Origin: Schistocerca nitens
Taxonomy: Eukaryota; Arthropoda; Insecta; Orthoptera; Acrididae
Assembly (NCBI RefSeq): GCF_023898315.1
Contig: NC_064622.1
Span: forward strand, 275,767,503 to 275,831,502
Direction: 5' to 3'
DNA: 64,000 nt
Part shown: positions 1 to 10,950 of the stretch, one piece after another
How the letters are laid out: each line of letters starts with the position of its first letter
Numbering within the stretch: the stretch's first letter is position 1
The notes under the pieces: model-generated
What the model saw: only the letters and a program-made list of their open reading frames with translations
What the model was told of the DNA's origin: nothing
Database searches by the model: none
Position numbers and translations under genes: made by a program

Positions 1-698
1 AGTTCCTTGCTGACATGCACGGTCCATGGATTCATGAGGTTGTCTCCATACCTGTACACGTCCATCCGCTCGATACAATTTGAAACGATACTCTTCCGAC
101 CAGGCAACATGTTTCCAGTCATCAACATTCTACAGTCGGTGTTGAAGGGCTCAGGCGAGGCGTAAAGCTTTGTGTCGTGTAATCATCAAGGGTACACGAG
201 TGGGGCTTCCGCTCCGAAACCCATATCGATGATGTTTCGTTGAGTTGTTCACACGCTGACGCTTCCTGTTGGCCCAGCATTGAAATCTGCAACAATTTGT
301 GGAAGGTTGCACTTCTGTCACGTTGTGCGATACTCTTCAGTCGTCGCTGGTCCCGTTCTTTCAGGATCTCTTTCCGACCGCAGCGATGTCAGAGATTTGA
401 TGTTTTACCGGATTCCTGATATTCACGGTGCACTTGTGAAATGATCGTACGTAAAAATCCGTACTTCATCGCTACCTCGGAGATGCTGTGTGCTATCGCC
501 CGTGCGCCGATTATAACACCACGTTCGAACTCACTTAAATCTTGGTAACCTGCCAATGTAGCGCAGTAACCGGTCTAACGACTGCGCCAGACACTTGTCC
601 TATACAGGCGTTGCCGACTGCAGCGCCGTATTATTCCTGTTTACATATGTCTGTATTTGAATACGCATGCCTTTACCAGCTTCTCTGGTGGTTAAGTG
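1..698 (-). mobile_element. Tc1-like element Tc1-a, truncated by window edge
   Basis: Read on the minus strand this begins at 698 with a terminal inverted repeat preceded by the TA target dinucleotide (699-700). It then encodes the N-terminal half of a Tc1-type transposase that runs off the window. It is collinear with the plus-strand copy at 13251-14418, sharing the MAGYQDLSEF-like start region, the SISEVAMKYGF helix-turn-helix block and the ESGKTSNL linker. Stops and frameshifts interrupt the frame, so this copy cannot make transposase. Family placement rests on the shared motifs and the TA boundary. Confidence 0.85.
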
Positions 699-700
699 TA

Positions 701-740
701 GTTTGTCACATAGGCTGCAAGTTTGTCACATAGGCTGCAA
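701..740. repeat. Exact 20-bp tandem duplication
   Basis: The unit gtttgtcacataggctgcaa occurs twice head to tail, starting directly after the TA that flanks the Tc1-a terminus. The two copies are identical, suggesting a recent slippage or repair event. Confidence 0.95.
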
Positions 741-2216
741 CAAATGAACGCAATAGTTTCACTATCACACAGTTTCTCTGTGCTCTGTCAAAATATACGT
801 TTTTAAAGTTTTTGCAGTTGCGTTCCGTTTCGGAAATTGACTCTTGAATTCCTTTGTTGTGATATAGTTCACAAGAGTTTATTTGTTGTTTTCATTTCCG
901 TGAGACGTCTATCTGGTATCTCGCCTGCTCTCACTAATCAAATTGCGACGGCAACGTATTATTACCAAATGACTCATATTCTACAACCAGTGTGTGGTAT
1001 GACAGCTGCGAAGACTTTAGAAAGAGAACAAACATTTCAATAACCGGACGGACAGTTCATAATGTTGAGAAATAAATAAATGGCTCGATGGAGTTTTGAA
1101 CACGGCTCGCCCGCTTAGCAGTCCAACACCACGTTACACTTGCTTCTCTTGGACCGTTCACTGTTTCTGTTTTGCTGTTTTTTCATAGTCCAGTACACCT
1201 TCTTCCTGTCTTCATGCTTGATCTGTGTTCAGTTTTTGAAGGGCTATCCAACGCACCGTCTTGCCACTATCCCGGGGGGGGGGGTTCCCTTGTTAGTCCA
1301 CTATGCTGGATTCGTAGCTACCCTATTGAGACTAATCCTGTTACAAAGGAACGAGCATGGAGCCCAGCAGCATTCAAATGTCTGTGAGTAGAACTAAATT
1401 ACAGCCAGACTGGAGAAAATGTGCAGAGAGGTAGCAGACACGCTTACGAGCGGCGGACGCTGAATTTTAGATTTTGCGAGGATTCGCTAAACCACACAGT
1501 ACTCGAATGTTTCTCGTTTTCTGACTACGTTAAATCTTGCATTTTAATGATCCTGCCAAGTAATGTTCTAATTCTGACCAAACAGGAGTTCATTACAAGA
1601 ACTGTCACACTGACTCTCAAAGAACGCATATTTAGTTTTACACTCAACGCTAAATGTTTCTGTAACAGTATGTGAGGGATTATATTCATTTATCTCTAAA
1701 CGTATACATGTCAAAAGTAAATGAACACTCCGTCGTGTGATTTATTTTATCTTAAAATTTTTAAAGAACCGAGTAATCTCCCTTACAAACTTGCTTTATT
1801 AGCCGCAAATGGAAACGTACAAGCAATACTGAGAATAATCCACATGATTTTGGAAATGACACACTATGAGCGCCCGTTTAGCTTCTTACGAATATGCTAC
1901 CAGGCACTCACAACACATACAGTACCACGCTTAATCACCGTACAGCATTATAGAATGCTTGTGGTGTTTTGTCGGCATTAGATGAAGGTTTAACGTTCCA
2001 TCGACGACGAAGTCATTACGGACATAGCACGAGCACGGCCAGGACAAGGATGGAGGAAATCGGAGGTGTTGTTCTGAAAGAGACCATCCCAACAGTTGCC
2101 TTAAGTTACTTTGATACATATTAAGTAGTTCTAAATTTGTGTTTGGAAGGGGTATGACCCAAACAAACAACTTTCTTTTTCTTTCTCTATTACCCAGACA
2201 TGTTTCGCTGAATTTT
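741..2216. other. Unassigned sequence
   Basis: Only short chance frames are seen. A run of 11 G lies at 1274-1284. No transposase, tRNA-like head or exon-like frame could be supported. Confidence 0.5.
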
Positions 2217-2416
2217 AGCGGCAGGTCGCTGTGGCCAAGCGGTTCTAGGCGCTTCAGTCCGGAACCGCGCGACCTCTACGGTCGCAGGTTCGAATCCTGC
2301 CTCGGGCATGGATGTGTGTGATGTCCTTCGGTTAGTTAGGTTTAAGTAGTTCTAAGTGCTAGGGGACTGATGACCTCAGAAGTTAAGTCCCATAATGCTC
2401 AGAACCATTTGAACCA
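2217..2416 (+). mobile_element. SINE-A (tRNA-derived), copy 1
   Basis: The 5' part is tRNA-like with a serine/leucine-type long variable arm: A box around tggccaagcgg and B box ggttcgaatcc. The body contains the GGGACT...AGTCCC hairpin (2363-2391) and ends in ccatttgaacc. It belongs to the ggttctaggcgc subfamily. No clear target duplication is visible. A Pol III internal promoter is expected for such elements. Confidence 0.93.
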
Positions 2417-2954
2417 CATTGTTGTCAGACACTTACGTGCTACGGCGTCCAGGGCGGTCGTCGTCTTTCTCGATTCTTTTGTAACATTTATACCACTTGT
2501 AAACTCTTGCCATACGAACAGCAGATTCGCTAAAAGCCACAGATACCTTTTCGAATGCTATGTTGCACTATTCCATTTTTCACGCAAACTTTAATGCAAA
2601 TTCTTTGATGGATCTTTTTCGAAACTAGAAGTTCGCCGAGCACTCGAGAACACGTATAACCTTTTCCACCGTTAACAGTAAGCTATATATTCAAAACAAC
2701 TGAAAATGCAAATATACATCAGGAACATGTGTGTCAACAAGATAAAAAATCTGAGAATCGAATGTATACAACCGCGAAACTGAAAAATTCTCGTTACTTT
2801 TTGATCAATCCTGGTACATAATTTTTAGTGCGTGTGGGTTCAAGTTGGCCGCATACGAAATACCACACTGACCTAAATTTAATGTGAATGAACATATTAG
2901 TCCCTAATACTACTCACATGACCAGTGATACAATTAAACTCAGATAAACATATT
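2417..2954. other. Unassigned AT-rich sequence
   Basis: Nothing recognisable is seen between the SINE-A and the mariner end. Confidence 0.4.
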
Positions 2955-4487
2955 ACCAGCTGTCAAAGTTTTGGCTTAGGAATTTGAACATTTTATTTCG
3001 GTTGTTCCAATGTGATACATGTACCTTTGTGAACTTATCATTTCTGAGGACGCATGCTGTTACAGCGTGGTTACCTGGAAATACCACATTAATGCAATAA
3101 ATGCTCCAAATGATGTCCGTCAACCTCAATGTATTAGACAATACGTGTAACGACATTCCTCTCAACAGCGAGTAGTTCTCCTTCCGTAATGTTCGCACAT
3201 GCATTGACAATGCGCTGACGCATGTTCTCAGGCGCTGTCGGTTGATTACGATAGCAAATATCCTTCAACTGTCCCCACAGAAAGAAATCCGGGGACGTCA
3301 GATCCGGTGAACGTGCGGGCCATGGTATGGTGCTTCGACGACCAATCCACCTGTCATGAAATATGCTACTCAATACCGCTTCAACCGCACGCGAGCTATG
3401 TGCCAGACATCCATCATGTTGGAAGTACATCGCCATTCTGTCATGCAGTGAAACATCTTGTAGTAACATCGGTAGAACATTACGTAGGAAATCAGCATAC
3501 ACTGCACCATTTAGATTGCCTTCGATAAAATGGGGGCCAATTATCCTTCTCCACATAACGCCCACCATACATTAACCCGCCAAGGTCGCTGATGTTTCAC
3601 TTGTCGCAGCCATCGTGGATTTTCCGTTGCCCAATAGTACATATCATGCCGGTTTACGTTACCGCTGTTGGTGAATGACGCTTCATCGCTAAATAGAACG
3701 CGTGCAAAAAAATCTGTCATCGTCCCGTAATTTCTCTTGTGCCTAGTGGCAGAACTGTACACTGTACACGACGTTCAAAGTCGTCGCCATGCAATTCCTG
3801 GTGCATAGAAATATGGTACGGGTGCAATCGATGTTGATGTAGCATTCTCAACATCGACGATTTTGTGATTCCCGATTCTCGCGCAATTTGTCTGCTACTA
3901 ATGTGCTGATTAGCCACGACAGCAGCTAAAACACCTACCTGGGCATCATCATTTGTTGCAGGTCGTGGTTGACGTTTCACATGTGGCTGAACACTTCCTG
4001 TTTCCTTAAATGACCTAACTATCCGGCGAACGGTCCGGACACTTGGATGATGTGCAGGATACCGAGCAGCATTCATAGCACACGCCCGTTGTGCATTTTG
4101 ATCACAACAGCCGGTCCATTTTAACACGGGTAATGTATCACGGAGTAAATACGGTCCGCACTGGCGGAATGTTACGTGATACCACGTACTTATACGTTTG
4201 TGACTATTACAGCGCCATCTATCACAAAGCGAAAGAAGTGGTCCAACTAAAACATTCATATTTCTTTACGTACTACAGGAATATGTAATAAAAATGGGGG
4301 TTCCTATTAAAAAGAAAAGACGTAGTTGATATCCGTTTGACCTATGGCAGCGCCATCTAGCGGGCCAACCATAGCGCCATCTGGTTTCCCCCTTCAAGCT
4401 AGGCGAGTTTCGTTCTTTGTAGTTTTTTCGTTTGATGCTTATTTCGTGAGATATTTGGCCCGGTCTCTATCAATGGACCACCATGTG
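2955..4487 (-). mobile_element. Mariner-superfamily element with DD41D spacing
   Basis: The element reads on the minus strand from about 4487 (outer sequence around tggaccaccatg) to about 2955. The 5' untranslated part contains three agcgccatct motifs (4214, 4350, 4373). The coding part is a broken transposase described separately. The boundaries are approximate because I located them by resemblance to the family's usual ends rather than by a clean pair of inverted repeats. Confidence 0.8.
3134..4259 (-). pseudogene. Mariner-type transposase, frameshifted
   Basis: Three overlapping frames (4259-3717, 3762-3541, 3568-3134) together give one transposase of about 350 residues. The N-terminal helix-turn-helix part contains PSVRTVRRIVRSFKETG, and QIARESGITKSSMLRML forms the second helix-turn-helix. 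The catalytic domain has FSDEASF (first Asp), FQHDG (second Asp) and SPDLTSPDFFLWG (third Asp). There are 41 residues between the second and third Asp, so this is DD41D rather than the DD34D of Mos1-like mariners. All three acidic residues remain, but frameshifts near 3750 and 3555 break the gene. The enzyme would cut and paste its own element in the nucleus. The assignment to the transposase superfamily is secure; the DD41D subfamily is inferred from spacing. Confidence 0.85.
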
Positions 4488-4489
4488 TA

Positions 4490-5121
4490 AATAGAGCAGA
4501 GACAAATGGGTAATAACTCTACCGGCGATTTGGACCGCAAATAGGGAAATCCAGTGACGTAAGCGATTTTGATAAACGGTACACTGCTATGGACCAGCGC
4601 CAAGCAGCGCCCGTCCCGGAAACGAACGCTTGCTCACTCGGTGCTGTCGTGAGCATCTACGCAAAGTGTTTAAAGGACGGCGGAACCACGAGTAGGCAAT
4701 AAGGTGTCCACGCCACGCCAGATAACGTGGAGGTCGCAGGCTTGCCCGATTTGTAAATAAGGGTAGGCGCTGATCTGCGGCAGATGTGACGACAGAGTAC
4801 AGTTATGATGCATGCGTCAGTGTTTCAGTGCACACTGCTGAACAAGGGACTGCGCGGCAGACGACCCCTTCCGTACGAAAGTGAAGTGGCGTTGTCTTGA
4901 TTACCAAATTCACCTGATGCGACCCAATGGAACACACATGGGACGCTATAGGGCGCCAGCTTCGCGTCAACAAACGACCGGCCAGAAATTTGCGCGAATT
5001 GCCGTAACTGTACGTATGTATCTGTTACCAGACACATTCGGAAACATATCTAGGTGTTTTCAAAAGATATACGAACGCGCTATTAAAGAGATGATCATAA
5101 CGTTTCAGTTCATCAGTGTAG
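4490..5121 (+). mobile_element. Tc1-like deletion derivative
   Basis: The left part (about 4500-4875) resembles the N-terminal region of a Tc1-type element. The right part (about 4920-5121) resembles the C-terminal end and the terminal repeat, finishing in ttcatcagtg before ta (5120-5123 region). The catalytic centre is absent, so the two ends are joined by an internal deletion near 4880. The left terminal repeat is also missing where it abuts the mariner end. The element is non-coding and would depend on transposase from elsewhere, if it could move at all. Identification is by recognition of the family. Confidence 0.55.
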
Positions 5122-5139
5122 GTGTTTCGAGGCCCATCC

Positions 5140-5235
5140 CCCCGCTGCTGGTTAGCTCGACGGGGATCTGAACCTCATACCACTAGAATGTGAGTCCACT
5201 GCATTATCGACACGCCACCCTAGCTCAGTCCGACA
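5140..5235 (-). repeat. tRNA-like SINE head fragment
   Basis: On the minus strand there is an A-box-like ggtggcgtgtcgat and a B-box-like aggttcagatcc about 45 nt apart, as in the head of a tRNA-derived SINE related to SINE-B. No body or target duplication is visible. Confidence 0.5.
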
Positions 5236-6301
5236 TTTGGGGGACAGCCAACTTGACAGTGAAAAGTAGTATTTTGTGAGCAACGTGACTGCTTCGAGAG
5301 CAATTTAAATGAGAGCTACCGTGCTCGTCATTGCAGCGTTCGCCGAAGGACGAGTGGAGACTGGTGCCCGCGAGCACAGAACGTTTGTCAGGGACACAGA
5401 GACAGGAACAGGGAAGGGCTTATCGGCGGTGCAAGTCGGTGCTCTGCCCGCGATATCGACCAAACAGACCATTACGAGGCAACTCCACGCCAGCATTCTG
5501 TCTACCCTTTACTGCAATTGCACACTCAGCTAACAGGTCAAATGCGAGTTCTCTTCGCTTTTCAAGGAGGGGTAAATTACTGGAGTGCGACTAGTTAGAG
5601 CACATCCACTGAAAAGTGACGATGTGCCAGAGGCACTGACAGCAATGCGCTCGAGGTATGATGACGTACAAAAGTCAAGGTCAGATCTCATCGAAATATA
5701 ACTGTGATCCAATCGTCACCAGTCGAGGCACCACACTGTGAGGAAGACTGTCACAGATAATAGCAGCGGTGATACTGCTGAGTGACGTCAGAACTCAGTT
5801 ACCGCCACAATCTACTTCTGTAACCGTAGACCAATCGAGCAGCACTGGACAAGGTTCGAATGGCCGTCCAGCGATAGTTGAGTCGTGGTTTCTTTCTGTC
5901 ACTTCGGGTGAATGTTGAAAGGGTTCCTCAAGACGCTCGCGAACAAGCCCACATTTTTTCACGACAGTGTTTCAGCTGTGTCTGTAATGAATTCTGTATC
6001 AACTAGCTGGGTAGCCCTAATATATCTAGACAGTAACGAACCGTTGATTCCAGTCTGTCTTCTTTCTTGGCATATATACAGGGCGAATCACCTAAAATTT
6101 GCATCGCAAATATTACGAAAATGGAAAGTGCTATAGACGTGCAGTTTTCACAAGGCTCGTACTGTTAGCCAATAAACAAATTGTAATACTACTTAGAAAG
6201 CATATTTTTTTGTGCAAACATACACTTTTTAAATTGAACAATGCCTACTGACAATAACAAACCAAAAGTAGTAGATACGTTTTTCCATTTCGGCAGTACA
6301 G
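5236..6301. other. Unassigned sequence with a dispersed-repeat scrap
   Basis: Around 6078-6150 the text cagggcgaatcacc followed by a lysine-like A-rich stretch resembles the terminus of a common insect repeat, but the family could not be named. The remainder shows nothing recognisable. Confidence 0.35.
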
Positions 6302-7010
6302 TAACTATTGAGGGCTGAAGTAGAGCGCATATAGAATGTAGACTGACAAGAGCAAGAAAATGTTTTCTGAAGAAGAAAAATTCGTTAACAAAACATATAG
6401 ATTTAAGTGTCTGGTAATTTTTTCTGAAGGTATTTACTGTAGTGTGATCTTGTATGGGAGTGAAATGTGGACTATTAATTGTTTAGACAAAAAGAGAATG
6501 GAAGCTACTGAAATGTGGTGCTATAGAAGAATGCTGAATATTATGGGAGTAGATGACGTAACCAATGTGGAGGTACTAAATACAACTGAGAAGAAAAGAA
6601 ATTTGTCTGACAACTTGAACAAAAGAAGAAATCAGTTGATGCTACACTTTCTGAGACGTTAAGGGATCATTAATTCATTACTGGCCGGCCGAAGTGGCCG
6701 AGCGGTTAAAGGCGCTGCAGTCTGGAACCGCAAGACCGCTACGGTCGCAGGTTCGAATCCTGCCTCCTCGGGCATGGATGTTTGTGATGTCGTTAGGTTA
6801 GTTAGGTTTAACTAGTTCTAAGTTCTAGGGGACTAATGACCTCAGCAGTTGAGTCCCATAGTGCTCAGAGCCATTTGAACCATTTGAACCAATTCATTAC
6901 TGGAGGGAAGTAGGTTGTAGTAGCTATTCGGAGCTGAAGGATGGAGTATCGTGGACTTTTCCATCAAACTAGTCTTAGGACTGAAGACCATAACAACAAC
7001 AGCAGCAACA
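6302..7010 (+). mobile_element. LINE-1x 3' fragment, split by SINE-A
   Basis: The fragment is collinear with codons near 440-613 of the long LINE-1x frame at 19928-21769. It shares LYGSEMWTINCLDKKRMEATEMWCYRRML, and ends in the same ggactgaagaccataacaacaac tail. It is 5' truncated, as target-primed insertions often are, and is interrupted by SINE-A copy 2 plus a small internal deletion after the SINE. Confidence 0.85.
6683..6890 (+). mobile_element. SINE-A copy 2, inserted in LINE-1x
   Basis: This copy belongs to the ggttaaaggcgc subfamily, with B box ggttcgaatcc and body hairpin intact. The target duplication aattcattactgg lies at 6672-6684 and 6891-6903, sharing the terminal gg with the element start. 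It carries an extra ctc in the head (cctcctcgggc) and a repeated ccatttgaa at the 3' end. It is younger than the LINE fragment it splits. Confidence 0.96.
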
Positions 7011-8094
7011 ACTACTAGCCGCAGTCACAAGAGTTTCATTTCTCGATTTCTCGGACAATACGCCTTTGCAGATCGCATATACGAAGAAGAAAAATCTCAG
7101 TTTTCAATTATCTATCGTTTCAGTCAATCTTATGTCAATTGCGCGTCATTAACGTTAGGGGAGGTCTTCTAGAAAATGGGGGCAAGGGGTGTATTGCGCC
7201 AAACTATCTTTAATTCCTCCATCATTAACTTTAGGCAGTACAAAAGCCGAATCGGTCGGTCGTGTCTGAAGCCTTCGAGTTGTCGGCTTTATTGCGCCGA
7301 TGTCTACCAGGTAATGGTTCCGCAAATCCGGGCAGCTATTTGTAATTCGGCGTCTGACGGCTGCCGGCTGCCCTCTCTCGTATCGACCTGCTGACAAAGC
7401 CAGCAACTGCAAAGGCACGTAATTGTGGAGAAACGACGGCACTTCCCTCTGTCTGCAAGGAGAGACCTTATCTAAGACGTGAGCACGGCACGCAACCCAA
7501 GTGATTTAGAGCCACAATAAACTTCAAGGTGCCCATAAAGTTAGTCCACAGGTCAACTTTCGACGCCAATCTACAGCAACGCTGACTTTCACTTCACCCG
7601 TCGACACACGCGACTCGTCTTCGACAAATTGCATTAGAGCTAAATACACACAAGGTCAGTAGTTCGGGACTTGCGCAGACATGAAATGAACTGCTTCAAA
7701 TATTTATTCTTTGGCTGTGCGACGCGAACTGATGTGAGGAAATAACTAAAACACACATTTCCTACGTTCATTATAGCTTATTCTGAACTGTTTAAAAGAA
7801 TAGCTTGATTTCTGATCCTAAGTAAGCAGCAACTATCACTTATATAATGGTAGCAAGTAATCTTTGAAACCTCAGTACATTTCTGACTTCTGGCTTTCAG
7901 TATACGGGAACCAATAACAACTCGTCGACTCACAATCACAGTCACACCTGGAAGTTTCCATATGAACAAATCATTGCAGTAGGTGACACAAATGTCACGC
8001 GATAAAAAGTCCTACAACCGACATTTGGGTTTGTAGTCTGATACTTATCCAATTATAACACACTAAAACTAAGCACGCAGGGCAACAAATTAGT
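7011..8094. other. Unassigned sequence with one arm of a dispersed repeat
   Basis: 7812-7945 is similar, in the same orientation, to 11511-11645. Shared words include gcagcaacta, tttctgacttctggctttc and cgggaaccaa. Neither copy encodes a recognisable protein. Confidence 0.6.
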
Positions 8095-8435
8095 CGCCCT
8101 AGGAGACCTCTCGCCAAAACCGAGCAACACCGTTTCTAATGTTGATGCTTGCCGACATTTTGCGTGGAAGAGAGTGCACAAGCATGTCCAGCTGAAGCCA
8201 CTCATTGATGATTAGTTTCCGTAGAGTTACCAAATTGCAGATATGTTAACTGCTACGTTTCACTCCTTGACCCAGATATCCCAGACATTTTCTATGGGAT
8301 TGAGATCGGGTGATTTAATGGGCAATCGATGTGCGATATGGTGGCCGAGTATTCGTCAAACCAGGAACTTACGCGTACAGCCCTTCGAACAGGGCTGTTG
8401 TCATCTTGGAAGACAAGAAAATTCACAGCATAGTC

Positions 8436-10235
8436 ATTTATTTATTTATTGTTCCGTGGGACCAAATTAAGGAGAAGTCTCCATGGTCATGGAACGAGTC
8501 AATACATGAAATTACAACACGATAGTAAAAACAGATAAAATGAAATATAAGAAACATATTCAGGCGACAAGTCGTAAGTTTAAATAAAGAAGATCAACAA
8601 TGTAACACTGGAATTGCTTAATTTTTCAGCTCTTCCAGTAGCTCCTCGACAGAATAGGAGTGAGCCATGAGGAAACTCTTCAGTTTAGACTTAAAAGTGT
8701 TTGGGCTACTGTTAAGATTTTTGAGTTCTTGTGGTAGCTTACTGAAAATGGATGCAGCAGAATACTGCACTACTTTCTGCACAAGAGTCAAGGAAGTGCA
8801 TTCCACATGCAGATTTCATTTCTGACTAGTATTAACCGAGTGAAAGCTGCTAACTCGGGAATAAGCTAATATTCCTAACAACAAACGACATTAAAGAAAA
8901 TATATACTGTGAGGGCAATGTCAGAATTCCAAGACTATTGAATAGGGGTCGACAAGAGGTTCTGGAACTTACACCACATATAGCTCGAACAGCCCGTTTT
9001 TGAGCCAAAAATACCCTTTTTGAATCAGAAGAATTACCCCAAAAAATAATACCATACGACATAAGCGTATGTAAATATGCTAAGTAGACTACTTTTCGTG
9101 TTGAACTGTCACTTATTTCAGATACTGTTCTAATGATGAATAAAGCAGCATTTAGTTTCTGAACAAGATCCCGAACATGGGCTTTCCACAACAGCTTATT
9201 ATCTATCCGAACGCCTAGGAACTTGAACTGTTCCGTCTCACTTATAATTTGCTCATTCTGTCTGATCAAAATATCGGTTCTTGTTGAATTGTTAGAAACT
9301 GTAAAAACTGAGTGTTACTGTGATTTAGTATAAAATTTTTTTCCACAAGCCACGAACTTATTTCACGAACTACATTATTTGATACTGTTTCGATATTACA
9401 CACAAGATCCTTCACTACCAAACTGGTGTCATCAGCAAACAGAAATATTTTTGAATCACCTGTAATACTAGAAGGCATATCATTTATATAAATAAGAAAC
9501 AGCTGTGGCCCCAGCACCGACCCTTGGGGAACGCCCCACTTAACAGTGCCCCATTGGGACTGAACATCACTACCACTCTCAATATTGCGGAGAATTACCT
9601 TCTGCTTTCTGTTCTTAAAGTAAGGGGCAAACCAACTGTAAGGTACTCCCCTTACTCCATAATGGTCCAACTTTATTTTGTGGTCAACACAGTCAAAAGC
9701 CTTCGTTAAATCAAAGGAAACACCTAGCGTTCGCAACCTTTTATTTAATCCGTCCAAAACCTCACAGAGAAAAGAGAATATAGAATTTTCAGTTGTTACA
9801 CCATTTCTAAAACCAAACTGTACATTTGACAGCAAATAATGTGAATTTAAATGCTCCAGTAACCTTGTATGTACAACCTTCTCGATAACTTTAGCAAACA
9901 CCGATGGCATAGAAATAGGTCTAAAATTGTCAACATTATCCCTGTCTCCCTTTTTATAAAGTGGCTTCACTACCGAGTACTTCAATCGGTCAGGAAATCG
10001 GCCACTCCTAATGGAAAAGTTACAGATATGGCTAAGTACTGGGCTAACATACATAGAACAATACTTCAGTATTCTGCTAGATACCCCGTCATATCCATGA
10101 GAGTTCTTAGTCTTTAGTGATTTAATTATTAACTCAATCTCCCTCTTGTCAGTATCATGGAGGAGCATTTCATGTAACAGTCTCGGAACACTTTTTTCTA
10201 AGAGCGCTTTATGATTCTCTATTGCGACTAGGTTT
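8436..10235 (-). mobile_element. Jockey/CR1-group LINE, 5' truncated
   Basis: It runs on the minus strand from about 10235 to a 3' end near 8436. The tail consists of repeated aataa/ataa units (ttatttatttatt on the plus strand at 8438-8450). It encodes a broken reverse transcriptase described separately. The upstream endonuclease part is missing. No exact target duplication was found. Confidence 0.8.
8618..10168 (-). pseudogene. Non-LTR reverse transcriptase, frameshifted
   Basis: The first frame (10168-9266, 300 codons) contains GYDGVSSRIL, NFRPISMPSVFAKVIEKVV, SFDLTKAFDCVDH (motif A, residues 151-159), GVPQGSVLGP (212-221) and FADDTSLV (244-249). The protein continues in a second frame (9269-8850: FKFLGVRIDNKLLWKAHV), then a third (8806-8618: SIFSKLPQELKNL). 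These are the fingers, palm and thumb of a Jockey/CR1/L2-group reverse transcriptase followed by its C-terminal region. The catalytic Asp residues are intact, but frameshifts near 9268 and 8840 disable it. The clade is uncertain. The enzyme would copy its own RNA at a nicked chromosomal target. Confidence 0.85.
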
Positions 10236-10906
10236 CATCACGAGGATGCAGAAGAATAGGTCACCGAGAATGGTGAAATAAACATCCTGTTTCATGTTTA
10301 GGGTAATGGGAATGAGTGGGCCCAAGCCATGGTACGAAATACGCCATCACATCACAAGCCCCTTCAACTACACCCTTCACACACTGAGGTTTTAAACACC
10401 CCATGGGGTCGTCCAAGTCCAGCGTCATTTGAAAAGAGACAAAGTCGCGAATTTTCGGCCCACACTAAGCGACTCCAGTCAGCTACTGTTCAGCTTGTGT
10501 GTTGTTCGAGCCACTGAAGGCATGAAGCTTCGTGTGGCACTATGGGCAATGCCATTCTACAACGGTTTCGTTCGCAAAGGTTGCTCGGAAAATGATTGAG
10601 ATAAATCCACAATCACTGACAGCAGCAATTCCTGTGGCGTTTGAAACAGATTGTCAATGACAAAGGGTGGCATTCGTCTCTGGTCGGTGTCGGTATTATT
10701 TGTTTTACGCCGCGTTACATGACTGCGAGTGCTTGACCGTTCTCTGTAGAAACGCTGGACCGTCCGCGTTGATACAAAAGTAAGACAACTTCATCCACAG
10801 AGTGGTCATGGACACTTCCAAAAACGACACGGAAGCTCCTTTCTGACATTCCGTCACATCTGCACGTTGAGTCGTCTTACTGCTGTGATTTCGTTCAACC
10901 GACTGG

Positions 10907-10949
10907 CACACGCACGCACACACACGCACACACACACACACACACACTA
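10907..10949. repeat. CA/CG-rich microsatellite
   Basis: Alternating cacacg and ca units, ending in an uninterrupted (ca) run. Confidence 0.9.
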
Positions 10950-10950
10950 C

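Larger units (their letters stand above)
8095..10950 (-). mobile_element. Tc1-like element Tc1-b, split by a LINE
   Basis: The minus-strand N-terminal portion lies at about 10950-10236, including VWADESRFCLF with the first catalytic Asp. The C-terminal portion lies at about 8435-8100, including LQDDNSPV with the second Asp, and SPDLNPIENVWD with the Glu in a shifted frame. The LINE at 8436-10235 sits between them, in the stretch separating the first and second catalytic Asp. A CA-rich microsatellite has overgrown the 5' end. The element is defective through frameshifts. Confidence 0.75.

Noticed and set aside
2217..2310. SINE-A heads as serine or leucine tRNA genes
   Set aside because: The same head is followed by one body in eleven copies, nearly all with target duplications; anticodon stems are poor.
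4200..4390. Three agcgccatct repeats as a CRISPR-like or regulatory array
   Set aside because: They are spaced irregularly and belong to the mariner untranslated region.
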